Below, in pieces: positions 26,133 to 34,690 of a stretch of 64,000 bases of DNA (positions are counted from its first letter, which is position 1; each line of letters begins with the position of its first letter). The notes beneath the pieces are model-generated. The model did no database searches and was not told the origin of the DNA. It worked only from the letters and a program-made list of their open reading frames with translations. Location: contig CABIZO010000001.1 of assembly GCA_902363255.1 (NCBI GenBank), positions 682,001 to 746,000 on the forward strand. The letters are read 5' to 3'. A program made the position numbers and the translations under genes. The stretch is from Peptostreptococcaceae bacterium. Lineage in GTDB: Bacteria > Bacillota > Clostridia > Peptostreptococcales > Peptostreptococcaceae.

Positions 26133-26951
26133 ATGGGGAGTTATGATGGATGTTATGAACCATGTGGAGGATATAATACTTGTAGTACAGGTTGTGACTG
26201 TAATACATGTCCAACAGATTATAATCCTATATCAGTAAATAATAATAACGCTCCGAATGTAGAAGGAAGTACTTCTCAAGGAGGTACAGGTCAAGGTGGA
26301 GCTGGAGGAACAGGAGGATATTCCTCAGCAGATAATACGATGAATTTAAGTATAAGTGGGGTAGGGAATTCTATATGTGGTTTTAGTGATTGCGCAAATT
26401 GTTGTAAAGAAGGATTAAAAACATTATTTAATTTTATATATAATATATCTATAGATCCTTCCGTAACTGTAAGGCTATACGCATATGGAAATGTTACTAC
26501 AAGTCAAGAAAATCTTTTTTCTGAAAATGCCTTGAATTTACTTAACCTTACAGATATTGAAATTCAAGATTCATCCATATGTGGAGATATGATTAGTACA
26601 AATGAAGGAATAGTATCGCTATGTTCTATATCAATTGTTGTATTTGATTTTTCTGAGGTTAATCAAAACTTAGCTATAAAATCAGCCTTTAAAAATGACT
26701 GTTCTTGTAACTGTTCGTGTGAATGTGGAAAATCTATTGCAAAGGCATTATGTATTAATGGATTAGGAGGATCTTATGATGTCATAATACAAGATAGTAT
26801 AGATATAGATGCACTTACATTCACTACTTTATACGATGTATATTTGGTAGCAGTTGACTGTAACATAGCTATATTTGCTGATTCTCAAACTCAACCTATC
26901 ATATATTATGCCATACCAACATGTAAAATTGCTAAGTTTAAGAAACAGTAA
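26133..26951 (+). CDS. Two-domain Cys-motif protein with a Gly-rich head (family B, copy 1)
   Basis: 272 residues. The N-terminus is Cys/Gly rich (YDGCYEPCGGYNTCSTGCDC), followed by a GGTGQGGAGGTGG linker. Two related domains follow: domain 1 (about 78-178) starts ANCCKEGLKTLF and ends in DSSICGD...IVVFDF; domain 2 (about 187-270) starts CECGKSIAKAL and ends in YYAIPTCKIAKF. The same two-domain plan recurs in the next two genes. Internal strands are beta-like, which would suit assembly into a layer or fibre. No signal peptide. RBS AAAGGAG before the ATG. Probably spore-surface; function unknown. Confidence 0.65.
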   Translation: MGSYDGCYEPCGGYNTCSTGCDCNTCPTDYNPISVNNNNAPNVEGSTSQGGTGQGGAGGTGGYSSADNTMNLSISGVGNSICGFSDCANCCKEGLKTLFNFIYNISIDPSVTVRLYAYGNVTTSQENLFSENALNLLNLTDIEIQDSSICGDMISTNEGIVSLCSISIVVFDFSEVNQNLAIKSAFKNDCSCNCSCECGKSIAKALCINGLGGSYDVIIQDSIDIDALTFTTLYDVYLVAVDCNIAIFADSQTQPIIYYAIPTCKIAKFKKQ

Positions 26952-26976
26952 TTATTTAAGAGAAAGGGGAGATAGC

Positions 26977-27642
26977 ATGTTTAATGATGAGTGTTGTATT
27001 CCTCCAACACCTAGAAAAGAAGAGCGCTGTTGTAAAGATGGAATTATTTGTGCATTAGATTATTTTTATCAGGATTTTTTATCTACTACACAAACTATAG
27101 AAGCAGGAAGTTTGTCATACTATCCTAAGTTAGAAGATGTATCAAATATAATTTATAACATACCTTATATCACACCCGATATTGTACCAGTATATATAAC
27201 AGAAATAACAAACCTAAAAGATAGCTACTGCGGAGATATAACTAATTTAAATATATGTGGCATAGAAGGATTTCAGTTTCAATTTACTGAAAATGTAGTA
27301 AAAACCATAAAGGAAGCGGATATTACAACTAGATTTTCTCGAGTAAGATACGTTTCACCTAAAAACTGTTGCTGTAAAAATGGATTAATTGAGCACTTGT
27401 TGAAGGCTAGAGATTTTTTGATAAATCCAGATATATGCAATGGACAAACATTAACAGGATCTGTAATTCTATCAACAGTTACAAATAGTTTTACTGTATC
27501 AGGTATACTTGCTATAAATACAGATACCGTTTGGGCAAAATATGATGTACCAAATTCAAGCCCGCAACAGACAATTTATTATGTAATATCTTTATGTAAG
27601 CTATTAGGAATAACTTTTCATAAAAACTTAGTGAGTCCATAA
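26977..27642 (+). CDS. Two-domain Cys-motif protein (family B, copy 2)
   Basis: 221 residues from the ATG at 26977 behind AAAGGGGAG; the reading frame is open further upstream but overlaps the preceding gene and lacks an RBS. Domain 1 begins ERCCKDGIICALDYFY and ends in DSYCGD...IEGFQFQF; domain 2 begins KNCCCKNGLIEHLLKA and ends QTIYYVISLCKLLGI. The paired CC(C)K-x-G heads and IYYVIxxCK tails match the flanking paralogues. No signal peptide or membrane span. Inferred spore-surface component. Confidence 0.65.
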   Translation: MFNDECCIPPTPRKEERCCKDGIICALDYFYQDFLSTTQTIEAGSLSYYPKLEDVSNIIYNIPYITPDIVPVYITEITNLKDSYCGDITNLNICGIEGFQFQFTENVVKTIKEADITTRFSRVRYVSPKNCCCKNGLIEHLLKARDFLINPDICNGQTLTGSVILSTVTNSFTVSGILAINTDTVWAKYDVPNSSPQQTIYYVISLCKLLGITFHKNLVSP

Positions 27643-27663
27643 TATATAAGGGAAGTGGTAAGT

Positions 27664-28239
27664 TTGAAGGATAGAATTAATTGTTGTTGTAGTTGTGGAA
27701 TTAAACTTTCAATATGTATTTTAAAAGATATGATTAATATGGGAAATTTAATTGATAATTATACTATTTATTATGGCGGTGGAAGTTCTAGTGGACAACT
27801 ATTAGAAAGTAAGTATCCTAATTTTATTTTGATACAAGAGCCTTTAGAAAATAATCAGACTTTAAATATTAATATATGTCTAGAAAATTTAAATTATATA
27901 AAAATAGAGCCTACTGGAGGGTCATATTCAAGTGTTATTAATGTATTAAATAAGTATTATGTTTCACCCTTTGTTATACATCCTAATTGTGTGGAAAATT
28001 GTTGTTGCAAAGATAGTTCAATTTCTTATTTGAAAGATAAATATATGGAGTCAGATTTAAATGGAAGACAGTTTAGGATTCAGCTGAATGATAACAATTA
28101 TGTAATTCCAGAAGGTGATAGCACGAATGTAACTGTAATTCATATGGATTATGATGTAGTTTGGCTATTAAATCAAGCTAATAAAGTAATTTACTTAGTA
28201 TCAATTTGTAAGATATGTTCTTTGATAGATACAAAATGA
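27664..28239 (+). CDS. Two-domain Cys-motif protein (family B, copy 3)
   Basis: 191 residues from a TTG at 27664, preceded by AAGGGAAGTGG; a GTG at 27655 lies inside that RBS. Domain 1 has the head INCCCSCGIKLSICILK; domain 2 starts ENCCCKDSSISYLKDKY and ends KVIYLVSICKICSL. It is the shortest of the three family B members and lacks the Cys/Gly head of copy 1. It ends the five-gene Cys-rich run, followed by a strong terminator. Spore role inferred. Confidence 0.65.
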   Translation: MKDRINCCCSCGIKLSICILKDMINMGNLIDNYTIYYGGGSSSGQLLESKYPNFILIQEPLENNQTLNINICLENLNYIKIEPTGGSYSSVINVLNKYYVSPFVIHPNCVENCCCKDSSISYLKDKYMESDLNGRQFRIQLNDNNYVIPEGDSTNVTVIHMDYDVVWLLNQANKVIYLVSICKICSLIDTK

Positions 28240-28249
28240 ACTTAAAATA

Positions 28250-28287
28250 AAAACATCTTATTTTTTATAGGATGTTTTATTTTTTTT
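28250..28287 (+). terminator. Terminator of the Cys-rich operon
   Basis: AAAACATC pairs with GATGTTTT, followed by a long T-run. Confidence 0.8.
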
Positions 28288-28371
28288 TAAACATTAATAA
28301 TTTCAGTGAGTAACTATATGAAGATGATTAGCGTATAATAGATAAATATGATTATTTAGGGGGGAATATAA

Positions 28372-28647
28372 ATGCAATGTTGTTCTTTTAAAATAGGAAT
28401 AATAGTAGAAATAATGGATAGTAACGATGAAAGATATAAGTTAGTTACTATAGCACAAAATCCAAAGGATATTTATACTTTCACAAGACTTGTAGTTAGT
28501 GAAGAAACTTTAATATTAAGCTGTGAATATAATGAAATTACAGTAGATGATTTGAGAGTTGGAGATTTAGTTGTAGCATTCCATTCAAATGTAATGACCC
28601 TGAGCATACCACCTCAGACTAATGCTTTCATTATAGAAGTAAAATAA
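28372..28647 (+). CDS. Small protein with CC head, linked to the Cys-rich cluster
   Basis: 91 residues beginning MQCCSFKIGIIVEIMD. It is beta-rich (YKLVTIAQNPKDIYTFTRLVV; DDLRVGDLVVAFHSN) with hydrophobic alternation and no membrane span. The CC pair near the N-terminus echoes family B. RBS GGGGGG lies before the ATG. It follows the operon terminator, so it is a separate transcript. Unknown family; perhaps another spore-surface component. Confidence 0.6.
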   Translation: MQCCSFKIGIIVEIMDSNDERYKLVTIAQNPKDIYTFTRLVVSEETLILSCEYNEITVDDLRVGDLVVAFHSNVMTLSIPPQTNAFIIEVK

Positions 28648-28813
28648 AATTAGATTTGATCCTCACATTACTAAGGATATATCTTTGCTCTGTTTCAGAC
28701 AAATCAGTTGATTAAAATTCACTTTTTATGGTAAATTAATGTATCCATTTATAAAATTATATTATAATAAAAGCATAATATTAATTTGGAAAAATTAACA
28801 AGGAGATGATACT

Positions 28814-29296
28814 GTGGCAAAAAAACAACAAAAGACTAATGCCATGAGAATTTTAGATTCTAAGAAGGTAGAATATAATATGTATTCTTACGAAGTTGAT
28901 GATAATCATATAGATGGAATCAGTGTGGCACATCAATTGGATCAAGATGAAAATATGGTATTCAAAACTTTGGTGGCTCAAGGAGCTAGTAAAAATTTTT
29001 ATGTTTTTGTAATACCTGTGGCAGAAAGTCTAGATATGAAAAAAGCAGCAAAAGCAGCTGGTGAAAAAAATGTGGAAATGATTCATGTTAAAGATATAAA
29101 TAAGGTAACCGGATATATTAGAGGAGGATGCTCTCCTGTGGGGATGAAGAAGCTATATCCGACTTTTGTACATGAAAGCGGTAAAGATTTAGAAAAAATA
29201 ATTGTAAGTGGTGGTAAAAGAGGATTCCAAATTGAGTTAAATCCTGAAGACTTACAAAAGACTATAAACTTTAAATATGCAGATATTATAAAATAA
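28814..29296 (+). CDS. ybaK: Cys-tRNA(Pro)/aminoacyl-tRNA deacylase, YbaK/EbsC type
   Basis: 160 residues, the family length. Start GTG, eight bases after AAGGAG. YbaK motifs are visible: MVFKTLVAQG, KNFYVFVIPVAESLDMKKAAKA and TGYIRGGCSPVGMKK, the last forming the active-site loop. It hydrolyses Cys mischarged onto tRNA(Pro), an editing function in translation. It stands as a single gene with its own terminator. Confidence 0.92.
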   Translation: MAKKQQKTNAMRILDSKKVEYNMYSYEVDDNHIDGISVAHQLDQDENMVFKTLVAQGASKNFYVFVIPVAESLDMKKAAKAAGEKNVEMIHVKDINKVTGYIRGGCSPVGMKKLYPTFVHESGKDLEKIIVSGGKRGFQIELNPEDLQKTINFKYADIIK

Positions 29297-29325
29297 GGCA
29301 TACCATGTGGTATGCCTTAAAATCT
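29295..29325 (+). terminator. ybaK terminator
   Basis: AAGGCATACC-ATGT-GGTATGCCTT, followed by AAAATCTTTTT. The 265 bases from here to the next gene hold no other gene; the only oddity is CAAGGTCG...TGAAAATT near 29373, similar to a stretch at 22984. Confidence 0.8.
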
Positions 29326-29602
29326 TTTTGTTCTATAAAATCTATAAAGCAAATCTTTTTCCGGGGACTTGTTCAAGGTCGCTGTTTCTTGAAAATTAAT
29401 TAATTTCATAGTTTTTAATATTGTAAAGATTAATTTTTATAACAAATTTATAACGAAAATTACATTTTATTAAATCTTTATAACAAAGAGTGCACAATAC
29501 TTTTAAATATGATATTTTAATGATTTTTTCAGTTATATTTATATGGAAGAAAATTAATAGATGGAGGAGAAACAATTCTGATATTGAGAATTGAAAATAA
29601 TT

Positions 29603-31018
29603 ATGGTTTTTAGCAGTTTGATTTTTTTATTTTTATTTTTACCTATAGTGCTTATTTTTTATTATTTATCTAATGAAAAACTAAAAAATGTAGTATTACT
29701 ACTGGCTAGCTTGTTCTTTTATGCATGGGGAGAACCTAAATATGTGTTTTTAATGATTGTATCTATTATTTGCAATTATATATTTGGAATTAAGGTATCC
29801 TCTGAGGATACAAAGGAGAAGAAGTTGTGGCTTATAATAGCTGTGATTTTTAATATTTCACTATTAGGAGTATTCAAATATAGTAATTTTTTAATAGATA
29901 ATATTAACAGTTTATTACATTTTAACATAAGTATTCCCATAATACCTTTACCTCTTGGAATATCATTCTTTACTTTCCAAACAATGAGTTATGTAATTGA
30001 TGTGTATAGAAATAGTAATAGGCTTCAGAGGAATATTTATAATTTAGCATTATATATAAGTTTGTTTCCACAACTTGTGGCAGGTCCAATCGTTAGGTAT
30101 GAAACAGTAGACGAGCAAATAAATAGTAGAGTTCATACTATAAATAAATTTTCAGTAGGGATAAACAGATTTGTTATTGGTCTTGGAAAAAAAGTGATTT
30201 TTTCAAATCAATTAGGTTTAGTTGCTGACAGTATATTTGCAACTAATATGTCAAATTTATCTACTATGGAAGGTTGGCTGGGAATAATATGTTACACTCT
30301 ACAAATTTATTTTGATTTCAGTGGGTATAGTGATATGGCCATAGGACTTGGAAAAATGTTTGGTTTTGATTTCTTAGAAAATTTCAATTATCCATATATT
30401 TCTCAAAGTGTATCGGAGTTTTGGAGAAGATGGCATATATCTCTAGGAAGTTGGTTTAAAGATTATGTTTATATTCCTTTAGGGGGAAATAGGGTTTCTC
30501 CTATTAAACAGTATAGAAATTTATTTATAGTTTGGTCATTAACAGGTATATGGCATGGTGCTGACTGGACTTTTGTAACATGGGGACTATATTATGGTTT
30601 TCTAATTGCGCTAGAAAAAGCTTTATTACAAAAATATTTAAATAAGCTACCAAAGTTCTGTAGACATATTTATTTAATGTTATTAGTAATGATAGGATGG
30701 GTATTCTTTAGAGCAGAAAATATTGTACAAGCATATGAATATCTAAAAGTTTTAGTGGGATTTGGATCAAATTCTATGTGGAATATTTCATTTATTAATT
30801 ATATAAATGAATCAGGAATAATTGTACTTTTAGCAATTATTTTTGCTACGCCAATTTTACCTAAGATTAAATCGAAAATTGAGTTAAGATATAAGGAATT
30901 AATTGAGAATAGATTTACTTATGCACTTCATTCAATTTCACTAATGTCAATCATGTTTATAGTTGTTGTGATTCTAATAAATTCAACATACAATCCGTTT
31001 TTATATTTTAGATTCTAA
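29603..31018 (+). CDS. MBOAT family O-acyltransferase (AlgI/DltB-like)
   Basis: 471 residues, multi-pass membrane protein. The typical opening MVFSSLIFLFLFLP argues for the ATG at 29603; a TTG at 29591 would add four residues, and the GGAGGAG at 29563 is far from either. MBOAT landmarks: PLGISFFTFQ, FPQLVAGPIVRY, YFDFSGYSDMAIG, FWRRWHISLGSWFKDYVYIPLGG and the catalytic His in LTGIWHGADWTF. It moves acyl (usually acetyl) groups across the membrane onto a cell-envelope polymer, working with the DHHW protein encoded 15 bases downstream. Confidence 0.92.
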   Translation: MVFSSLIFLFLFLPIVLIFYYLSNEKLKNVVLLLASLFFYAWGEPKYVFLMIVSIICNYIFGIKVSSEDTKEKKLWLIIAVIFNISLLGVFKYSNFLIDNINSLLHFNISIPIIPLPLGISFFTFQTMSYVIDVYRNSNRLQRNIYNLALYISLFPQLVAGPIVRYETVDEQINSRVHTINKFSVGINRFVIGLGKKVIFSNQLGLVADSIFATNMSNLSTMEGWLGIICYTLQIYFDFSGYSDMAIGLGKMFGFDFLENFNYPYISQSVSEFWRRWHISLGSWFKDYVYIPLGGNRVSPIKQYRNLFIVWSLTGIWHGADWTFVTWGLYYGFLIALEKALLQKYLNKLPKFCRHIYLMLLVMIGWVFFRAENIVQAYEYLKVLVGFGSNSMWNISFINYINESGIIVLLAIIFATPILPKIKSKIELRYKELIENRFTYALHSISLMSIMFIVVVILINSTYNPFLYFRF

Positions 31019-31033
31019 GAGGAGGACACAATT

Positions 31034-32221
31034 GTGAATAATAAAAAAGCTAAATATATAGCTATACCGTTTTTGACAGCAATAATAGCTACATTATTTA
31101 TTCATACAATAAGTAAAGATAAAGAGATAAGCACATCTGAAAATAGAGCATTAGCACAAATACCAACAGTGGAAGATCTGAAAAAAGAAGACTTCACTAA
31201 AAAATTTGAAAGTTATTTTTCAGACCAATTCCCTTTTAGAGAGGAGTTGTCACAGTTTTATAATAAAGTAGAATTAATGCTTGGTAAAAATAAAATTAAA
31301 AGTTACTATGTGCTTAAAAATAATTGGGTTATGCCAACACCAATAGATATATTGCAAGAGAAAGATTTAAAAAATTCAGCTGAAAAAATAAATGAATTGT
31401 CTAAGGTGGCATTAAAGTCTAACAAGAAAGTTTATTATGTATCAACACCGCATAAAGAAAGTATGTTAACTCATTTGTATCCTAAATTTACAAAGGGTTT
31501 AAATAACGCTACGGAAAATAAAAATAAATTTAAAAACTATTTAGATGAGGATAAGATAGATTTTATAGACATAGATGAAGATTTTTTAAGTAAATTTAAT
31601 GAGAAAGAAAGAGAAAAATTATATTTTAAAACAGATCATCATTGGAATGGTATAGGGGCATATGAAGGTTTTAAAAGTGTTATGGAGGAAATGAAAAAGG
31701 CAGAAGTAATTAAAGGCATAAATTGGGATAATTATACTGAAACAGACTTAAAAAAAGGATATTTCCTGGGAAGTTATAATTTAAACTTGAATAATTTAGT
31801 AAAAGAAGATGAGGATATTCCTTATTTTCACTTAAAAAATAAACATAAATATGAATATTTTAAATATGATGGAACAAAAGAAACTAAAGGAAAAGAAGAA
31901 GATTTTGTTGCCACAAGAATACATGAAGATGAAATATTATATGGTGGTGCATATATGTTTGGTAATGCTTGTAATATTTTAAAAATTAGAAATAAAGATG
32001 CTTTAAATGATAAGAAAATACTAATAATAAGAGATTCGTATCAAGCTCCTACTTCATGGATGTTTGCAGATGTATTTTCAGAAGTACAACTAGTAGACCC
32101 AAGATATACAGAAAAACTAGATTTATCAATAAAAGAAATAATTGAAGATAGTGATGCTGACATGGTTATGTTTATGTACAACTCAACAGATTTTAAATCT
32201 ATGATTGATGAAATAAAATAA
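31034..32221 (+). CDS. DHHW family protein (AlgX/AlgJ-like), partner of the MBOAT acyltransferase
   Basis: 395 residues. Start GTG behind GGAGGA. One N-terminal anchor helix (about 9-25), then an extracellular SGNH-like domain. The TDHHWNGIGAY motif (about residue 199) supplies the catalytic Asp-His, and RDSYQAPTSW supplies the nucleophile Ser. Proteins of this type transfer acetyl groups, delivered by the MBOAT partner, onto an exopolysaccharide or secondary wall polymer outside the membrane. The pair is followed by a terminator. Confidence 0.9.
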   Translation: MNNKKAKYIAIPFLTAIIATLFIHTISKDKEISTSENRALAQIPTVEDLKKEDFTKKFESYFSDQFPFREELSQFYNKVELMLGKNKIKSYYVLKNNWVMPTPIDILQEKDLKNSAEKINELSKVALKSNKKVYYVSTPHKESMLTHLYPKFTKGLNNATENKNKFKNYLDEDKIDFIDIDEDFLSKFNEKEREKLYFKTDHHWNGIGAYEGFKSVMEEMKKAEVIKGINWDNYTETDLKKGYFLGSYNLNLNNLVKEDEDIPYFHLKNKHKYEYFKYDGTKETKGKEEDFVATRIHEDEILYGGAYMFGNACNILKIRNKDALNDKKILIIRDSYQAPTSWMFADVFSEVQLVDPRYTEKLDLSIKEIIEDSDADMVMFMYNSTDFKSMIDEIK

Positions 32222-32228
32222 AACAAAA

Positions 32229-32262
32229 AACAGATACAAGCTTTGAATTTGTATCTGCTTTT
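32229..32262 (+). terminator. Terminator of the MBOAT-DHHW pair
   Basis: CAGATACAA pairs with TTTGTATCTG, followed by CTTTTTATT. Confidence 0.8.
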
Positions 32263-32283
32263 TATTGAAATTTGTGTCTTATT

Positions 32284-32391
32284 TTATTTCGTGAATGCAA
32301 CGAAACCGCAGTCTGTAGGATGATCTATAAAAAGAGCATCTTTATATTTGAATAATAATAGAGCAATAGTAGTATCCCCACCTGTGCATAA
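32284..32391 (-). pseudogene. Orphan gene remnant (last 35 codons)
   Basis: On the minus strand a reading frame ends at 32284 with protein-like sequence containing LCTGGDTTIALLLFKYKDAL and FIDHPTDCGFVAFTK. The composition is unlike the surrounding AT-rich noise, and the upstream extension (to about 32465) is only hydrophobic low-complexity sequence with no RBS or start. It looks like the C-terminal scrap of a deleted gene. I cannot name the family. The rest of the 330-base gap shows nothing else apart from the terminator. Confidence 0.4.
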
Positions 32392-32552
32392 AATATTAAT
32401 TAAACTTAAAATTATTAATAAATAATTTACGATGAAGAAAGAAAAAACTGAAAAAATTCACTTTTAGTGAGATTAGAGCATATATATTCCAGTTCTTCCT
32501 TGAATTTTTATCTATATAAATTGGGAAAATAGACTAAAAGGAAGGTGAAATA

Positions 32553-33575
32553 ATGTTTGTTCCTCATAGAATTATATTTGAAAAAGGTGCCCTAAATTAT
32601 GAAATAGGGAAAAATATATATGATAAATTTAAAAATAGAGAAAAAACAGAGATTATTAATTTAACAAATAACAAAATTAAAGAGAATATACCAGGAGATA
32701 ATATTAAAGATTTTTACAAAGAAGGGAAAAATACTTTGGTTGTAGGTGTTAAAAAGGGCTATAAATTTCAAAGTTGTAAACCATCTGCCCATTGGCAACT
32801 ACCTTTATTGAGTGGTTGTGTAGGCAACTGCCAATATTGTTATCTTAATACAAATTTAGGAGATAAACCTTTTATAAAAGTTAATGTAAATATTGATGAT
32901 ATTTTAGACAGAGCTCAAATATATATGGATAAAAGAAAGCCGGAAGTCACTATATTTGAAGGGTCAGCTACATCGGATCCTATACCTGTTGAACCTTATA
33001 CACACTCTTTAAAAAAATCAATTGAATTTTTGGCAAGAAGTGAGTATGGAAGATTTAGGTTTGTAACAAAATTTGATGATGTGGATTCATTATTAGATGT
33101 TGATCATAGAGGGAAAACGGAAGCTAGATTTACCATTAATACAAGGAAAGTTATAGAAGATTATGAAAGAAGAACAGGTAGTAGAGAAAAGAGAATTGAA
33201 GCCAGTGTAAAAATGATGGAATCAGGATATCCTGTAGGTTATATTATCGCACCAGTATTTATGTATGAAAATTGGGAGGAAGACTATAGAAGCCTTTTAA
33301 TTTATTTAAGTGAAAAAATACCTAAGAATTTAACTTATCCAATAACTTTTGAAGTAATATCTCATAGATACACAACAAGGGCTAAAAATATTATAAATGA
33401 AATTTTTCCGAATAACAATTTACCGATGAAAGATGATGACAGGACATATAAATATGGTCAATTTGGATATGGAAAGTTTGTTTATCCAAAAGAGAATCTA
33501 GCATATATGAAGGAGTTTTTTAAAACAAATCTAGAAGAGATTTTCCCAAATGCAGAGATAAAATATATCATCTAA
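32553..33575 (+). CDS. splB: Spore photoproduct lyase
   Basis: 340 residues, full length. The radical SAM triad is SGCVGNCQYCYL (Cys89, Cys93, Cys96). The rest follows Bacillus SplB: LGDKPFIKVNVN, ILDRAQIYM, RFRFVTKFDDVDSLLD, KRIEASVKM, YPVGYIIAP and a C-terminal KYGQFGYGKFVYPKEN. It reverses the thymine dimer (5-thyminyl-5,6-dihydrothymine) in germinating spores. The position matching Bacillus Cys141 (EASCTSDI) is Ala139 (EGSATSDP), while a Cys75 appears in FQSCKPSAHW just before the radical SAM motif. RBS GGAAGGTG before the ATG. Confidence 0.93.
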   Translation: MFVPHRIIFEKGALNYEIGKNIYDKFKNREKTEIINLTNNKIKENIPGDNIKDFYKEGKNTLVVGVKKGYKFQSCKPSAHWQLPLLSGCVGNCQYCYLNTNLGDKPFIKVNVNIDDILDRAQIYMDKRKPEVTIFEGSATSDPIPVEPYTHSLKKSIEFLARSEYGRFRFVTKFDDVDSLLDVDHRGKTEARFTINTRKVIEDYERRTGSREKRIEASVKMMESGYPVGYIIAPVFMYENWEEDYRSLLIYLSEKIPKNLTYPITFEVISHRYTTRAKNIINEIFPNNNLPMKDDDRTYKYGQFGYGKFVYPKENLAYMKEFFKTNLEEIFPNAEIKYII

Positions 33576-33579
33576 CTAA

Positions 33580-33614
33580 AAAAGGAGAGCTGAATGATTT
33601 TGCCTCTCCTAAAT
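33580..33614. terminator. Bidirectional terminator between splB and the hydrolase
   Basis: AAAGGAGAG pairs with CTCTCCT; A- and T-rich flanks suit both converging genes. Confidence 0.6.
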
Positions 33615-33617
33615 TAA

Positions 33618-34436
33618 CTATATTCTTTTTTCTATCCATCTACTTATTTCGTTGATTATATCATCCTTGATTAATTCTTCTAACAGTTTATGATATAAAC
33701 CATTTAAAATTCTAATTTCTTTATCTGTAGAAATTATATTATTAAATAAAAACCTACTATCTTCACAATCTGTAATTGAATCCATAGATCCATGGAATAT
33801 TAAGCAAGGATATTTAAATTTATATAAAAATTCAAGAATATGTGAACAGCTTCTTTTTAATGCATGATAAAGTCCTACAGTTACTTGCTTTAAAACTAAT
33901 TCATCTTCATCATAAGATTGGATAAAGTCGTAATCATGACTTAAGTTATGAATACTTCCTACAGAAACAAAGTCAAAATCACTATCGTATTCATCAGAAT
34001 TGCAATTTGTATAATTACCATAATCACAAACTAAAGGACTACAAAATATCATTCCATTTACTAAGTTGTCATATTGTCCACCTACAATACTCATTATATG
34101 TCCTCCCATGCCTTGACCTAAAATAAATAAAGGAAGATTTGGATTTTCTTCTCTAACTAAATCAATGACTACTTTCAGATCTTTTGCAAATGTGTTAATA
34201 TCATCGACGTATCCCCTCTTACCATCAGAATCACCATGTCCTCTGTGGTCATATCTATATACATTAAAATTATTTGCAATAAATTTGCTAGTGATATAAT
34301 CATATCTTCTGTAGTGCTCTGCTAATCCATGTAGGATTAAAATAGTAGCTTTAGGACTATTTACTAAGTCTTTTGCACATTTCAAATAAGTATTATCGAA
34401 TGATTTAACCCAAAAATCTACTGTTGTAATACCCAT
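33618..34436 (-). CDS. Alpha/beta hydrolase (lysophospholipase/monoacylglycerol lipase-like) lacking the nucleophile Ser
   Basis: 272 residues from the ATG at 34436, eight bases after GGGGAG (the GTG at 34445 directly follows that RBS). Soluble, no signal peptide. Hydrolase_4 motifs: LILHGLAEHYRRYD, RYDHRGHGDSDGKRGYVD, an acid region HGSMDSITD and a His in GLYHKLLEE. The nucleophile elbow reads LGQGMGGH where the family has G-H/Q-S-M-G-G: the Ser codon position is GGC (Gly). As it stands the protein should be catalytically dead, or has taken a non-enzymatic role. Confidence 0.82.
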   Translation of the reverse strand: MGITTVDFWVKSFDNTYLKCAKDLVNSPKATILILHGLAEHYRRYDYITSKFIANNFNVYRYDHRGHGDSDGKRGYVDDINTFAKDLKVVIDLVREENPNLPLFILGQGMGGHIMSIVGGQYDNLVNGMIFCSPLVCDYGNYTNCNSDEYDSDFDFVSVGSIHNLSHDYDFIQSYDEDELVLKQVTVGLYHALKRSCSHILEFLYKFKYPCLIFHGSMDSITDCEDSRFLFNNIISTDKEIRILNGLYHKLLEELIKDDIINEISRWIEKRI

Positions 34437-34690
34437 ATATTTCACTCCCCAAGTTTAAAAATAAATCCTAAAAAAGCATAGGACTAACAATATATAACTA
34501 TTCTACAAGGACAAATAAATATCCTTTTTTTTAACTATGAATTATTTTTTTTATAACTAATAAAGTTTATAGGTACATAAATGTAAATACCCTAAAATTA
34601 TGATTTAAAATATTGTTTATATTGAAAAAAAGTGGTACAGTAAAAATATAAATACGAATAATTACAAGATTGTTGGGGAGGTATGTTCGT

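Noticed and set aside
26875..26976. Upstream extension of the second family B gene.
   Set aside because: It overlaps the end of the previous gene and lacks an RBS; the ATG at 26977 has AAAGGGGAG and gives the Cys-motif head.
23554..28647. The Cys-rich cluster as a prophage or metallothionein island.
   Set aside because: No phage genes, integrase or att sites; the proteins are too large, with helical or beta cores, to be metallothioneins.
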